Of a stretch of 64,000 bases of DNA, positions 8,142 to 15,369 are shown piece by piece. The stretch covers positions 62,001 to 126,000 of the forward strand of contig NZ_JANYGQ010000026.1 of the NCBI RefSeq assembly GCF_025359345.1, written 5' to 3'. Numbering within the stretch: the stretch's first letter is position 1; each line of letters begins with the position of its first letter. Position numbers and translations under genes: made by a program. This DNA comes from Mucilaginibacter sp. (lineage in GTDB: Bacteria; Bacteroidota; Bacteroidia; Sphingobacteriales; Sphingobacteriaceae). The notes beneath the pieces are model-generated. The model searched no databases. It was not told the origin of the DNA and was given only the letters and a program-made list of their open reading frames with translations.

Positions 8142-8276
8142 TTCATTGCCCTGCGCTTTAGCGCGGGGGTTATTATAATTAAGGAATATTGGCTTTAGCC
8201 CAATTGCCGCGCGGATTTCGGCTAAAGCCGCTGTTGTATTTGTTTTTATCCCCGACTTAAAAGTCGGGGCAATGAA
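8142..8276. repeat. MITE-like composite palindromic element in the tetR leader
   Basis: 135 bp bounded by inverted termini TTCATTGCCC (8142-8151) and GGGCAATGAA (8267-8276). Inside are GCGCT/AGCGC (8153-8164), GGCTTTAGCC and its complement GGCTAAAGCC (8191-8200, 8220-8229), and CCCCGACTT/AAGTCGGGG (8250-8269). No reading frame is present. It sits between the tetR promoter and its start codon, so would be transcribed as a structured 5' leader. It looks like a non-autonomous interspersed repeat. Confidence 0.65.
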
Positions 8277-8303
8277 GTTTAGTTATTTGTAATTGAAAAT
8301 TTT

Positions 8304-8885
8304 ATGCCACGCAAAAAAGAATTTGATGAGGATGAGCTGCTGGAAAAAGCAGTAAACCTGTTTTGGCAGAAAGGCTACAACGCCACCTCGGCGCAGGATT
8401 TGGTTGATGGATTGGGGATAAACCGGTCGAGCCTTTATAATGCTTATACGGATAAACGAACGCTGTTTAAAAAATCATTAAACCATTACCAGCTGAAGCA
8501 AACCAATGCCATGATAGCGATGTTGGGCAGGGCGGAAAATGCAAAAAAAGCACTGAAGCAAATATTTGCTGGCCTGATTGAGGAAAGTGTAAACGACCGC
8601 CTGTTAAAAGGCTGCTTTATGGTAAATACCGCTGTTGAGCTTGCCGGCATAGACGAAGAGATTGGCGACATCGTAAACAAAAACAACAAAAGCGTTGAAG
8701 ATGCCTTCACCAAAATAATTGAGAAGGGGCAAAAGGATGGTCAATTTTCATCGAAGACAGATGCCCGCGCCTTTGCCAGGTTTATTTTTGGAAACATTAC
8801 CGCCATAAAAGTAGCCGCACGTACCGGAGCTGAAAGAAAGGCCCTGGAAGATATGGCTGAAATTGCCCTAGCTGCATTGAAGTAA
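8304..8885 (+). CDS. TetR/AcrR-family repressor
   Basis: 193 residues. The N-terminal helix-turn-helix (about residues 8-55) reads DELLEKAVNLFWQKGYNATS, then DLVDGLGINRSSLYNAYTDK and TLFKKSL, a textbook TetR DNA-binding domain. The C-terminal ligand domain contains GCFMVNTAVEL, a pattern of the YxaF/LmrA-like and related AcrR groups. It probably binds the GAAAC-N4-GTTTC palindromes at 7201, 7266 and 8079 and so controls itself and the SDR gene (inference from placement). It is followed by a convergent operon 2 bp away. Confidence 0.9.
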   Translation: MPRKKEFDEDELLEKAVNLFWQKGYNATSAQDLVDGLGINRSSLYNAYTDKRTLFKKSLNHYQLKQTNAMIAMLGRAENAKKALKQIFAGLIEESVNDRLLKGCFMVNTAVELAGIDEEIGDIVNKNNKSVEDAFTKIIEKGQKDGQFSSKTDARAFARFIFGNITAIKVAARTGAERKALEDMAEIALAALK

Positions 8886-8887
8886 AT

Positions 8888-10636
8888 TTAGAAAAAATTT
8901 ATCCCTACTGTCCAGCCAAGCCAACGGGTGTATTTGGGGTTATTTGTTTGGTGATGATTGGGTTCGTTAGGTACAAAGTTGTACCCGGCGACCGGGTTCT
9001 TTTGCTGGTTATAAAAAAAGTTTAATGATGGGCCGGCCTGTATCCCAAACGAGTGGCCGAGCTTAATATTTAAGGTTTCATCAAGGCGGTAAAGCACATT
9101 CAGGTACCTGCCGTTACCCTGGTAAACATAGCTGGCAGTGGCTTCGGTATTAAATGCCAGGAAGTTAAAGACAGGCAGTTCATTACCATAGCCTACCCCA
9201 TAGGTGTATTGCTTTTTGTTTTTATCCAATTTTGCGCCCGCAGTTATGATGTTATAAAACCAATGCGTGCCGGTTTTGTAAACCAGGTTAGCATCTGTGG
9301 TTTCGTTACTGTAAACGCCACCCGCATGGTACCCGTTTTGTACAAGATTTAACAGGCCTATGCTTACACCCGATGAATTATCCGAAGCATTTATCAGCCC
9401 AATCTGTATCCCCTTAAGGTCCTTTGCATAATTAAACAAGCCGGCAAGCTGGATGCCTGTGAATTTTCCTGAAGCTATATTCGCTGGTGCAATTTGTAAG
9501 CCGTTTACATCGCCCGATGCTATGTTAAGTATAGCAAATTGCACGCCGTTTAGCTTTTTGGCAATGTTAAAGCCTGCTGCCCATTGCACACCGCTAACAT
9601 TTCCTTCCACATTGTTAAAGCCAAGGGCGGCTTGAACCCCGTTAACATTTTTTAAAACCTGGTTAAAAGCGCCCCCAATTTGTATTCCTTCTACCGAGCC
9701 GCCAACTACGTTAAATAGTATCCCCAACTGGAAGGATTTTACATCGCTTTTATCAAGGTTAAATAAACCCAGCTCTACGCCGTTAACGCCCGCGTTATAG
9801 CCACCAGCGATATTTAACGAAACGGCATTAACCACCTGCCCGCTAAATGCCCCATGCGTGCCCAAACCCGGCGCCAATGATACCTGGAAAGGTGACTGCG
9901 TTATTAACCCGCCCAGGTTCAATGATTGTATTTGCTGCTTAGCCGAAATAAACAATTTACCAACCCCCGATTTTTCAACGCCCGACAAATCGCCCGGCAG
10001 GTAACGATAAGCGCCATTGCTGCCATTAGTGCCGCTGGTGCCATTTTTGTTTTCAGTAACCTTAACGTCCGATAAAAAAGTCACCGACGTGTCCTTATAG
10101 TTTTCCTTGCTTACCGTTAATATAACCGGCTGGTTTTCGTTCCTGATTTTTATTTCGAAGTGACCATCTGCATCGGTAAGTGCAGACGCTATGGGACGGC
10201 GGCAGTACACACTTGCATTTTGAAGTTTCTGGCCGTTCCGTTCGTTAGCCACATACCCCGTTATCACGCAGCTTTGGTCGTCGTTTAAAAACTTGTCGGT
10301 CGACATAGCCAACTGGTAAGGCGCATACCGTAGTATCACAAAGTTTTCGGCCTCGCGATATTCAAACTGGTTATTCAGCAGTTTATTAAGCGCGTCTTTA
10401 ACGGTTTGGTTGGCTACGTGGATATTAACCAGGCTGTCCTGGCGGATAAGGTTACTGTTATACGAAAAATTGAATTTTCCCTTATCTTCCATTATATGCA
10501 AAACACTGCCTAGCGGCTGGTCGTTCACATTCATGGTGATGTTGCGGTTTAGCACAGGTTGGGCAAGGCAGGGCGTAAACGCAACGCCAAGCAGCAATAA
10601 AAGCAATCCTTTAATGGCTGAATATTTCGGTTGCAT
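8888..10636 (-). CDS. STN-domain outer-surface repeat protein
   Basis: 582 residues. Signal peptide ends near LAQ (residue 26). Residues 30-105 are a STN (secretin/TonB short N-terminal) domain, ITMNVNDQPLGSVLHIM...TVKDALNKLL. Residues 122-190 are a carboxypeptidase-regulatory-like sandwich (VITGYVANERNGQKLQNASV). Residues about 275-430 hold some ten 14-18-residue repeats of the type xGVQxxxxFNxxxx (for example GIQIGGAFN, GVQAALGFN, GLQIAPANI), like the LA_2272 surface-repeat family. The last 140 residues look like beta strands. It has no TonB plug or receptor. It is the last gene of a sigma/FecR operon, 4 bp after fecR, so the STN domain probably talks to that FecR. Confidence 0.72.
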   Translation of the reverse strand: MQPKYSAIKGLLLLLLGVAFTPCLAQPVLNRNITMNVNDQPLGSVLHIMEDKGKFNFSYNSNLIRQDSLVNIHVANQTVKDALNKLLNNQFEYREAENFVILRYAPYQLAMSTDKFLNDDQSCVITGYVANERNGQKLQNASVYCRRPIASALTDADGHFEIKIRNENQPVILTVSKENYKDTSVTFLSDVKVTENKNGTSGTNGSNGAYRYLPGDLSGVEKSGVGKLFISAKQQIQSLNLGGLITQSPFQVSLAPGLGTHGAFSGQVVNAVSLNIAGGYNAGVNGVELGLFNLDKSDVKSFQLGILFNVVGGSVEGIQIGGAFNQVLKNVNGVQAALGFNNVEGNVSGVQWAAGFNIAKKLNGVQFAILNIASGDVNGLQIAPANIASGKFTGIQLAGLFNYAKDLKGIQIGLINASDNSSGVSIGLLNLVQNGYHAGGVYSNETTDANLVYKTGTHWFYNIITAGAKLDKNKKQYTYGVGYGNELPVFNFLAFNTEATASYVYQGNGRYLNVLYRLDETLNIKLGHSFGIQAGPSLNFFYNQQKNPVAGYNFVPNEPNHHQTNNPKYTRWLGWTVGINFF

Positions 10637-10640
10637 CCGG

Positions 10641-11612
10641 TTATTTTAAAAGAATTTGCCCGCCCTTATTTTCAACTTTAATCTTGAAAGTTTGGCTAAC
10701 AATGTTTAGCACTTGTGGCAGGGTTTGGCCCTTAAAGGTGGTGGTTATAGGCAAATCGCGCAGTTGATTGTTGGCGATTTTAATATTGCTGCCGTACACC
10801 TGGTTAAGCTTGTCGACCAACTCATACAGAGGCGTGCGGTCGCAAATAAGCGCTTTGGTAATGTAATAATTATAAAGGCTGCCGCGTGTTTCCTGTACCA
10901 CCAGGTCGGCCCCGCCGGTTACAACCTTTTGGCCGGGGTGCAGCAACACCTGTTTGCCGCCTTCATTTACTTTTACTATGCCGGTTTCAACTATCACTTC
11001 TGTTTTGCCTTTAACGTTCTTTACGTTAAATGACGTGCCGACAACGCTAACCGTTGCAGTATTTATTTTTATTATGAAAGGTTTTGTTTTATCAGGCGTG
11101 ATTTTGAAGAAACCCTCACCGCTCAATTGCACCAGCCTTTGTTCCCCACGGAAGTGCATGGGGTAAATAATTTGAGAATTACTGTTCAGCGTAACCAGCG
11201 ACCCATCGGGCAGGTCTTGGGTTAAGGTTGCCAGGCCACTGCCCTTGCTGATCAGGCTTGTGTTAAAAAACTGGTTGTAGGCAAAATAACCGATGGCACT
11301 GATCAATAATATGGATGCCGCAATTTTTAGCCAGCCAAATTTTGAAGCAGGTTTAACTTGCGGCTGTTGTCCGGCAGGCATTTTGGCAATACGGCTTTGC
11401 AACCGGAGCCAGGCTCCGTCTTCGTCCGGGTTGCTGGTTGCCGCCAGGCGTTCGCATTCCTGCCAAATCAGTTTAAAATCTGCATAATACTTTTTGTTTG
11501 CATCGTTGGCGCTTATCCATAGCTCCGCCTCACGGGTTTCGGTTGCATCCGTTTCGGCAAGCAGGTATTTCACCAGCAAATCATCAGTTATATGTTTGTT
11601 ATCGTCGCTCAT
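10641..11612 (-). CDS. FecR-family anti-sigma factor
   Basis: 323 residues in the usual FecR/DUF4974 layout of Bacteroidota. A cytoplasmic N-terminal sigma-binding part contains the GAWLRLQSRI motif near residue 85. One membrane helix (WLKIAASILLISAIGYFAYN) lies near residues 94-113. The FecR domain follows (LPDGSLVTLNSNS, GEGFFKI, VVGTSFNV) and a C-terminal DUF4974 domain (LYELVDKLNQVYGSNI). It holds the adjacent sigma factor and passes on a signal from an outer-membrane partner. Start and sigma stop overlap in an ATGA, so translation is probably coupled. Confidence 0.92.
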   Translation of the reverse strand: MSDDNKHITDDLLVKYLLAETDATETREAELWISANDANKKYYADFKLIWQECERLAATSNPDEDGAWLRLQSRIAKMPAGQQPQVKPASKFGWLKIAASILLISAIGYFAYNQFFNTSLISKGSGLATLTQDLPDGSLVTLNSNSQIIYPMHFRGEQRLVQLSGEGFFKITPDKTKPFIIKINTATVSVVGTSFNVKNVKGKTEVIVETGIVKVNEGGKQVLLHPGQKVVTGGADLVVQETRGSLYNYYITKALICDRTPLYELVDKLNQVYGSNIKIANNQLRDLPITTTFKGQTLPQVLNIVSQTFKIKVENKGGQILLK

Positions 11613-12232
11613 TTATATAACCGTGCAATAATGAATAATATAATGGGTAAAAACTCCGCCAGTTTTTCCCTTAAAACTTTTAAAGCCTTACCCATTTGGT
11701 TCTCTACCGTTTTAATGGATAAGTTTAAATGGTCGGCTATTTCCCTGTATTTCAAATTCTCGAACCGGCTGAGCTGAAAGATAATGCGGCATTGCTCCGG
11801 CAAATCGTTAAGCGCCTGTTGTATGTGCCCGTCAAGTTCGGCAATCATTATTTTTTCCGATGCCTCGCCGGTAAGTTCTTCACCGTTGTTGTTGTAATGC
11901 ACCTGGAACGCGGCCCGTGTTTTTTGGTGTTTTAAATAATTCAAACTTTCGTTATGCACAGCACGGTATAAGTAAGCTTTAATCGAGCCTTCCGGTTTCA
12001 GATGGAGCCGTTTCTCCCATATCCGGCAAAAAACATTTTGTACAATTTCTTCAGCCTGTTCGTCGTCCTTGATAAATGTATAAGCATAAGCGTGCAGGCT
12101 TTTAAAATACTCCCTGAATATTTTTTCAAACGCGCGCTCATTCCCTTCCCTTAATAAATCAATAACAGTGCTGTCGCTGTACTCCACTTTAAAAGGCTGA
12201 TTATACCTTTCAAAGATAATGGCTTTCGTCAA
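11609..12232 (-). CDS. ECF RNA polymerase sigma-70 factor (FecI-like)
   Basis: 207 residues. Region 2 reads LREGNERAFEKIFREYFKSL with FIKDDEQAEEIVQNVFCRIW. Region 4 reads ALNDLPEQCRIIFQLSRFEN and LKYREIADHLNLSIKTVENQ, a complete ECF sigma factor. The hydrophobic C-terminal tail (EFLPIILFIIARLYK) is common in Bacteroidota sigma factors of this group. It is the first gene of a three-gene operon with FecR and a STN protein. It probably drives its own operon or another surface system when the anti-sigma is inactivated. Confidence 0.93.
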   Translation of the reverse strand: MTKAIIFERYNQPFKVEYSDSTVIDLLREGNERAFEKIFREYFKSLHAYAYTFIKDDEQAEEIVQNVFCRIWEKRLHLKPEGSIKAYLYRAVHNESLNYLKHQKTRAAFQVHYNNNGEELTGEASEKIMIAELDGHIQQALNDLPEQCRIIFQLSRFENLKYREIADHLNLSIKTVENQMGKALKVLREKLAEFLPIILFIIARLYK

Positions 12233-12247
12233 TTCACCAAATTTTCA

Positions 12248-12303
12248 CCCGGGCGCCCGGCAGGGACGGTCAGCTTGCAATGGCCCTTTGGGGCGCCCGG
12301 GGG
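12248..12303. repeat. Paired GC-rich palindromes upstream of the sigma gene
   Basis: The 10-mer GGGCGCCCGG occurs at 12251-12260 and again at 12291-12300, exactly 40 bp apart. GGGCGCCC is itself palindromic. They lie just upstream of the sigma gene start, where a promoter is expected, so they could be protein-binding sites. They may equally be an interspersed repeat. Confidence 0.4.
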
Positions 12304-12322
12304 AGTAAAATTCTTAAATACG

Positions 12323-12470
12323 CGTCATTGCGAGGAACGAAGCAATCTCTGCACGTGCCAATCAACAACACACAATACATTTGGGAAACTGGCAGCCGGC
12401 ATATAGGTTGCCACAACACAAAGTTTCCTGAATGTCCTATGTAGAGGTTGCTTCGTTCCTCGCAATGACG
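12323..12470. repeat. MITE-like element with 28-bp inverted termini
   Basis: 148 bp. The left terminus at 12323-12350 begins CGTCATTGCGAGGAACGAAG, and the right terminus at 12443-12470 is its reverse complement with a single mismatch. There is no reading frame inside. A strongly degenerate relative (TGCGCTCGTACCTCGCTCGC) is seen near 45778-45801. It is probably a non-autonomous repeat; it separates the sigma operon from the SDR operon. Confidence 0.75.
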
Positions 12471-12491
12471 AGTTTGATATTTGTTCAGTTC

Positions 12492-13283
12492 TCACATCTT
12501 CACCACCGGCCTCAACTTACTCCTAATTATCATATCCTTTATAAACCCCGGCAAAATGGCATTCAGCACCACCATCAACTTATTCACCCCGCCGGGGATA
12601 ATCTCCTTTTTACCCAAAAACATCCCGTGGATAGCTTCGTATGCCACACGGTCGGGTTCGGTAATGGTGGCTTTGGCAATGCCAGTCAGGTTGTGGTTCA
12701 TCACCAGCAATTCCGGCTTGGTATTTATGCCGCCGGGGCTAAGCAGGCTTATGCTGATGTTGGCGCGGTCCATCTCCAGCTGCAGGCACCGGGTAAAATA
12801 GCTGATGAATGATTTTGTTGCCCCATAAACCTGCTTTTTCGGCACCACAAACCGACCAGCAAGACTGCCAACGTTCAACAAGTATGCCCTGCGCTCGTCA
12901 TCGACCTGCGCCAAAAACAAATGGGTAAGCAATACAGGGGCAATGGTGTTCAGTTCGATCTGCTTTTTATAAAATCCGATACTCATGTCCTCAAACCACG
13001 CCCAGTTGCCCAAACCGGCATTATTTACAAGGATATGGGCCGTAATGCTTTCACTTTTCAGTAGTGCAAATAAGGTGCTGTAGCTTTCGGTCACCGTTAA
13101 ATCAGCCTCAAAAATGGTTACTTCCACTTCGTGGTTTTTACGGATATAATTAGCCAGCTCGGGCAGGCCGGACGCAGGCAGCGATACAAGCACCAAATCA
13201 ATTTGCCGTGAGGCCAGCTCGAGTGCCAGCGATTTGCCAAGCCCTTCGCTTGCACCTGTTACTATTGCGGTTAAACGGCTCAT
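12492..13283 (-). CDS. SDR-family oxidoreductase
   Basis: 263 residues. Classical SDR signatures are TGASEGLGKSLALELASR (cofactor loop), NNAGLGNW, NVGSLAGRF (catalytic Ser), YGATKSF (Tyr-Lys) and LLSPGGINT. The C-terminal tail is hydrophobic and basic (VVLNAILPGFIKDMIIRSKL), as in membrane-associated long-chain SDRs of the KAR/17-beta-HSD type. Its start overlaps the epimerase stop by 4 bp, so the two are translated together. The substrate is probably a lipid or isoprenoid carbonyl, judged only by the tail. Confidence 0.85.
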   Translation of the reverse strand: MSRLTAIVTGASEGLGKSLALELASRQIDLVLVSLPASGLPELANYIRKNHEVEVTIFEADLTVTESYSTLFALLKSESITAHILVNNAGLGNWAWFEDMSIGFYKKQIELNTIAPVLLTHLFLAQVDDERRAYLLNVGSLAGRFVVPKKQVYGATKSFISYFTRCLQLEMDRANISISLLSPGGINTKPELLVMNHNLTGIAKATITEPDRVAYEAIHGMFLGKKEIIPGGVNKLMVVLNAILPGFIKDMIIRSKLRPVVKM

Positions 13284-14260
13284 AAGCTTTTTATGTGATG
13301 AATGGTTTTTGCCATGCCCTCGGCAAACGGGGTGATACTATAGTTTAACTGGGCAATAGCTTTTTGGCTACTGTATTTCTGGTCTTTCCTTAATCGCGCA
13401 GCAAACTCCGGTAAAAATACCGGTGGCAAACCGGTCAGCGTAGTTTTTACCAATTCGAAACGGCTATAAGCTTCAATCAACCTTTGCGGTAGTTTATACA
13501 TGCTTTGTTTTATCCCGGTGATATTTTGCAACGTGCCGAAGAAGGTATTGAAACTGACATCCTCTCCACCCAAAATATAACGGTTGCCGCTAACGCCTTG
13601 CTCCATGGCGGCTATATGGCCGTGTACTACATCGGGCAAATAAGCATAGTTTGATACCTGGGTGCCCTTGCCGGGGATAACGCGCCATTTGCCTTTTAAG
13701 TAGCCGCTTATCATTTTGCCAACGGTGTTGCTGTCGGTTATCGGCCCTTCGCCATATACCCGCGACGGGTTCACCGTTACCACGTTCAAACCCTTTGCCG
13801 CATAAATGCGGGTCTCAATTTCGGCCAGGTGCTTGGTGCGTTCGTAATCTATAGCAAAGCCGTCAATGCGCGGGTCGTTCTCGTTCATGGGGTGCTTAAC
13901 GGTTGGTCCCCAAACGCCACAGGTTGAGGTATAGACAACTTTATCTACCGATAAATCTGCCGCCAACTCCAGCAAATTGCGGGTGCCGATTACATTAATG
14001 TTGTAGAAATCGTTTTTATCGCGGCACCACATTTTAGCAAGCGCCGCTGTATGGTAAACCTGTTTGCAACCGCGCACTGCATTAGTCAAGCTTTCCGTAT
14101 CAAGTATATCGCCTTTTACGGGGATAATATTTTTATGGGCGATGAGGTACGGATGGTTAATATTGCGGCAAAGCGCCATCACCGTATAGCCTTGTTCGGC
14201 AAGTTCAAAACATAAATTTCGGCCTATAAAACCTGTGGCCCCTGTTACTAATACTTTCAT
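13280..14260 (-). CDS. NAD-dependent epimerase/dehydratase-family protein
   Basis: 326 residues of an extended SDR. GATGFIGRNLCFELAEQGY is the cofactor loop, TSTCGVWG holds the active-site Ser region, and YERTKHLAE is the Tyr-x3-Lys pair. The downstream VNPSRVYGEGP and Y-L-PDVV motifs match the dihydroflavonol reductase/3-beta-HSD and hopanoid-associated epimerase branch rather than UDP-glucose epimerases. It is the middle gene of a three-gene minus-strand operon with an SDR and a DUF6134 protein. The reaction is likely reduction or oxidation of a hydroxyl/ketone on a lipid-like substrate (inference). Confidence 0.82.
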   Translation of the reverse strand: MKVLVTGATGFIGRNLCFELAEQGYTVMALCRNINHPYLIAHKNIIPVKGDILDTESLTNAVRGCKQVYHTAALAKMWCRDKNDFYNINVIGTRNLLELAADLSVDKVVYTSTCGVWGPTVKHPMNENDPRIDGFAIDYERTKHLAEIETRIYAAKGLNVVTVNPSRVYGEGPITDSNTVGKMISGYLKGKWRVIPGKGTQVSNYAYLPDVVHGHIAAMEQGVSGNRYILGGEDVSFNTFFGTLQNITGIKQSMYKLPQRLIEAYSRFELVKTTLTGLPPVFLPEFAARLRKDQKYSSQKAIAQLNYSITPFAEGMAKTIHHIKSL

Positions 14261-14262
14261 GG

Positions 14263-14943
14263 TTAGGCCAGCTGAATTTGAATGGTGTATAATGAATGGT
14301 GGATATCAACCCGGCTGCAAACCCCGTTGGCATAAGTGTAAAAGTTGTAATTGCCATCGGGCAGGTTAATGCGGTAAGTATGGCTGCCAGTTTGTTCAAC
14401 CTTTACAAACTGCTGGAAATTGTCCGAATAAATTTGCGACAGGCCAACAGGCTCCTGCAAATACATCAGTGTAAGATTGTTATTTATTTGTTTTTGGTTG
14501 ATACTGCTAACCTTACCACCGTCGGTAAGCTGGTAGCTTTCGCCATTGGCTTTTGTTGATTTATCAGCCTTTTGGCTGCCGTTTACCATGCGCGACACAT
14601 GGGAGCTAAGCAATTTCCCGTTGCTGTAATGCGCATCTTCACGAATGCATACTTGTATGCTAAAGATAAACTTCATTTTAACATCCGAGGCTACGTTTAA
14701 AAACGTCTCGCCGCCATCTTTACGTTGCTGCAGTTTCATATGCCCAACGGTATGCCCGCTGTGCAGTACGTTGTAATTTAGCGTTTGTTCCTGCCCAAAT
14801 GCCAGGCCACTTAATGCAACAAAAAGAACAGTTACCGATAACCGCTTAACCGGTACGGTAAACTGGTTAAAGAATGATTTATGCTGATTAAAAAACGGTC
14901 TGCCGTATTTTTTGAAGAGCCAGATTAGTAGTGCGGTTATCAT
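14263..14943 (-). CDS. DUF6134-like secreted protein
   Basis: 226 residues. A basic N-terminus is followed by a hydrophobic export segment (RLSVTVLFVALSGLAFG, about residues 34-50). The mature part NYNVLHSGHTVGHMKLQQ and FSIQVCIREDAHYSNGKLLS matches the DUF6134 pattern as I remember it, a beta-rich periplasmic domain of unknown function. It is the first gene of the operon, 2 bp before the epimerase. An alternative start inside the first 35 residues is possible. Confidence 0.65.
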   Translation of the reverse strand: MITALLIWLFKKYGRPFFNQHKSFFNQFTVPVKRLSVTVLFVALSGLAFGQEQTLNYNVLHSGHTVGHMKLQQRKDGGETFLNVASDVKMKFIFSIQVCIREDAHYSNGKLLSSHVSRMVNGSQKADKSTKANGESYQLTDGGKVSSINQKQINNNLTLMYLQEPVGLSQIYSDNFQQFVKVEQTGSHTYRINLPDGNYNFYTYANGVCSRVDIHHSLYTIQIQLA

Positions 14944-15064
14944 ATGGTTGTGTTTTGTTGTTTACTTTAATACATTCCGGCTTTGGTTTACCCCTATGCC
15001 GGTGGGTTTAATTTTTTATGTTGATGCAAATCAACCGGGTTTTTGCTTTCACTTTTTTATTATT

Positions 15065-15136
15065 CGACGAGGCCCTGGTTTTGCGCTACAGAAATGATAT
15101 ATCGTTTATTTGCAGGGTAAAACAGGGGTTTCGTCG
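15065..15136. repeat. Imperfect inverted repeat in a 426-bp spacer
   Basis: CGACGAGGCCCTGGTTTT (15065-15082) is nearly complementary to AAAACAGGGGTTTCGTCG (15119-15136), separated by 36 bp. The rest of 14944-15369, between two divergent genes, has no convincing reading frame. A weak -7-like TATCTTTA lies at 15280-15287, upstream of the barrel gene. Confidence 0.4.
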
Positions 15137-15369
15137 AGCGCTTGCATGTTGTACAATAGTAACGGGCTATGCTATAGCCGTCTCCTCATTTCGCGATTTG
15201 AGTAGTATTTTATTTAGTAAAGGATAGCAGGGAGGAGTAAGAATATCGCCGTTTTTTTATGCGATATAATTTATTGCCGTATCTTTAGCTTGAGTTGAAA
15301 CATATATAAAGCCCGGTAGTTATTAAGCAGGATAATAAACTATCACATTATTTGAACTGACCTCTTGTT

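Noticed and set aside
12432..12812. Plus-strand frames over the SDR and repeat
   Set aside because: They lie antisense to a well-supported SDR gene with all motifs; typical shadow frames.
14296..14559. Plus-strand frame inside the DUF6134 gene
   Set aside because: Antisense to a better gene, no signal or motif.
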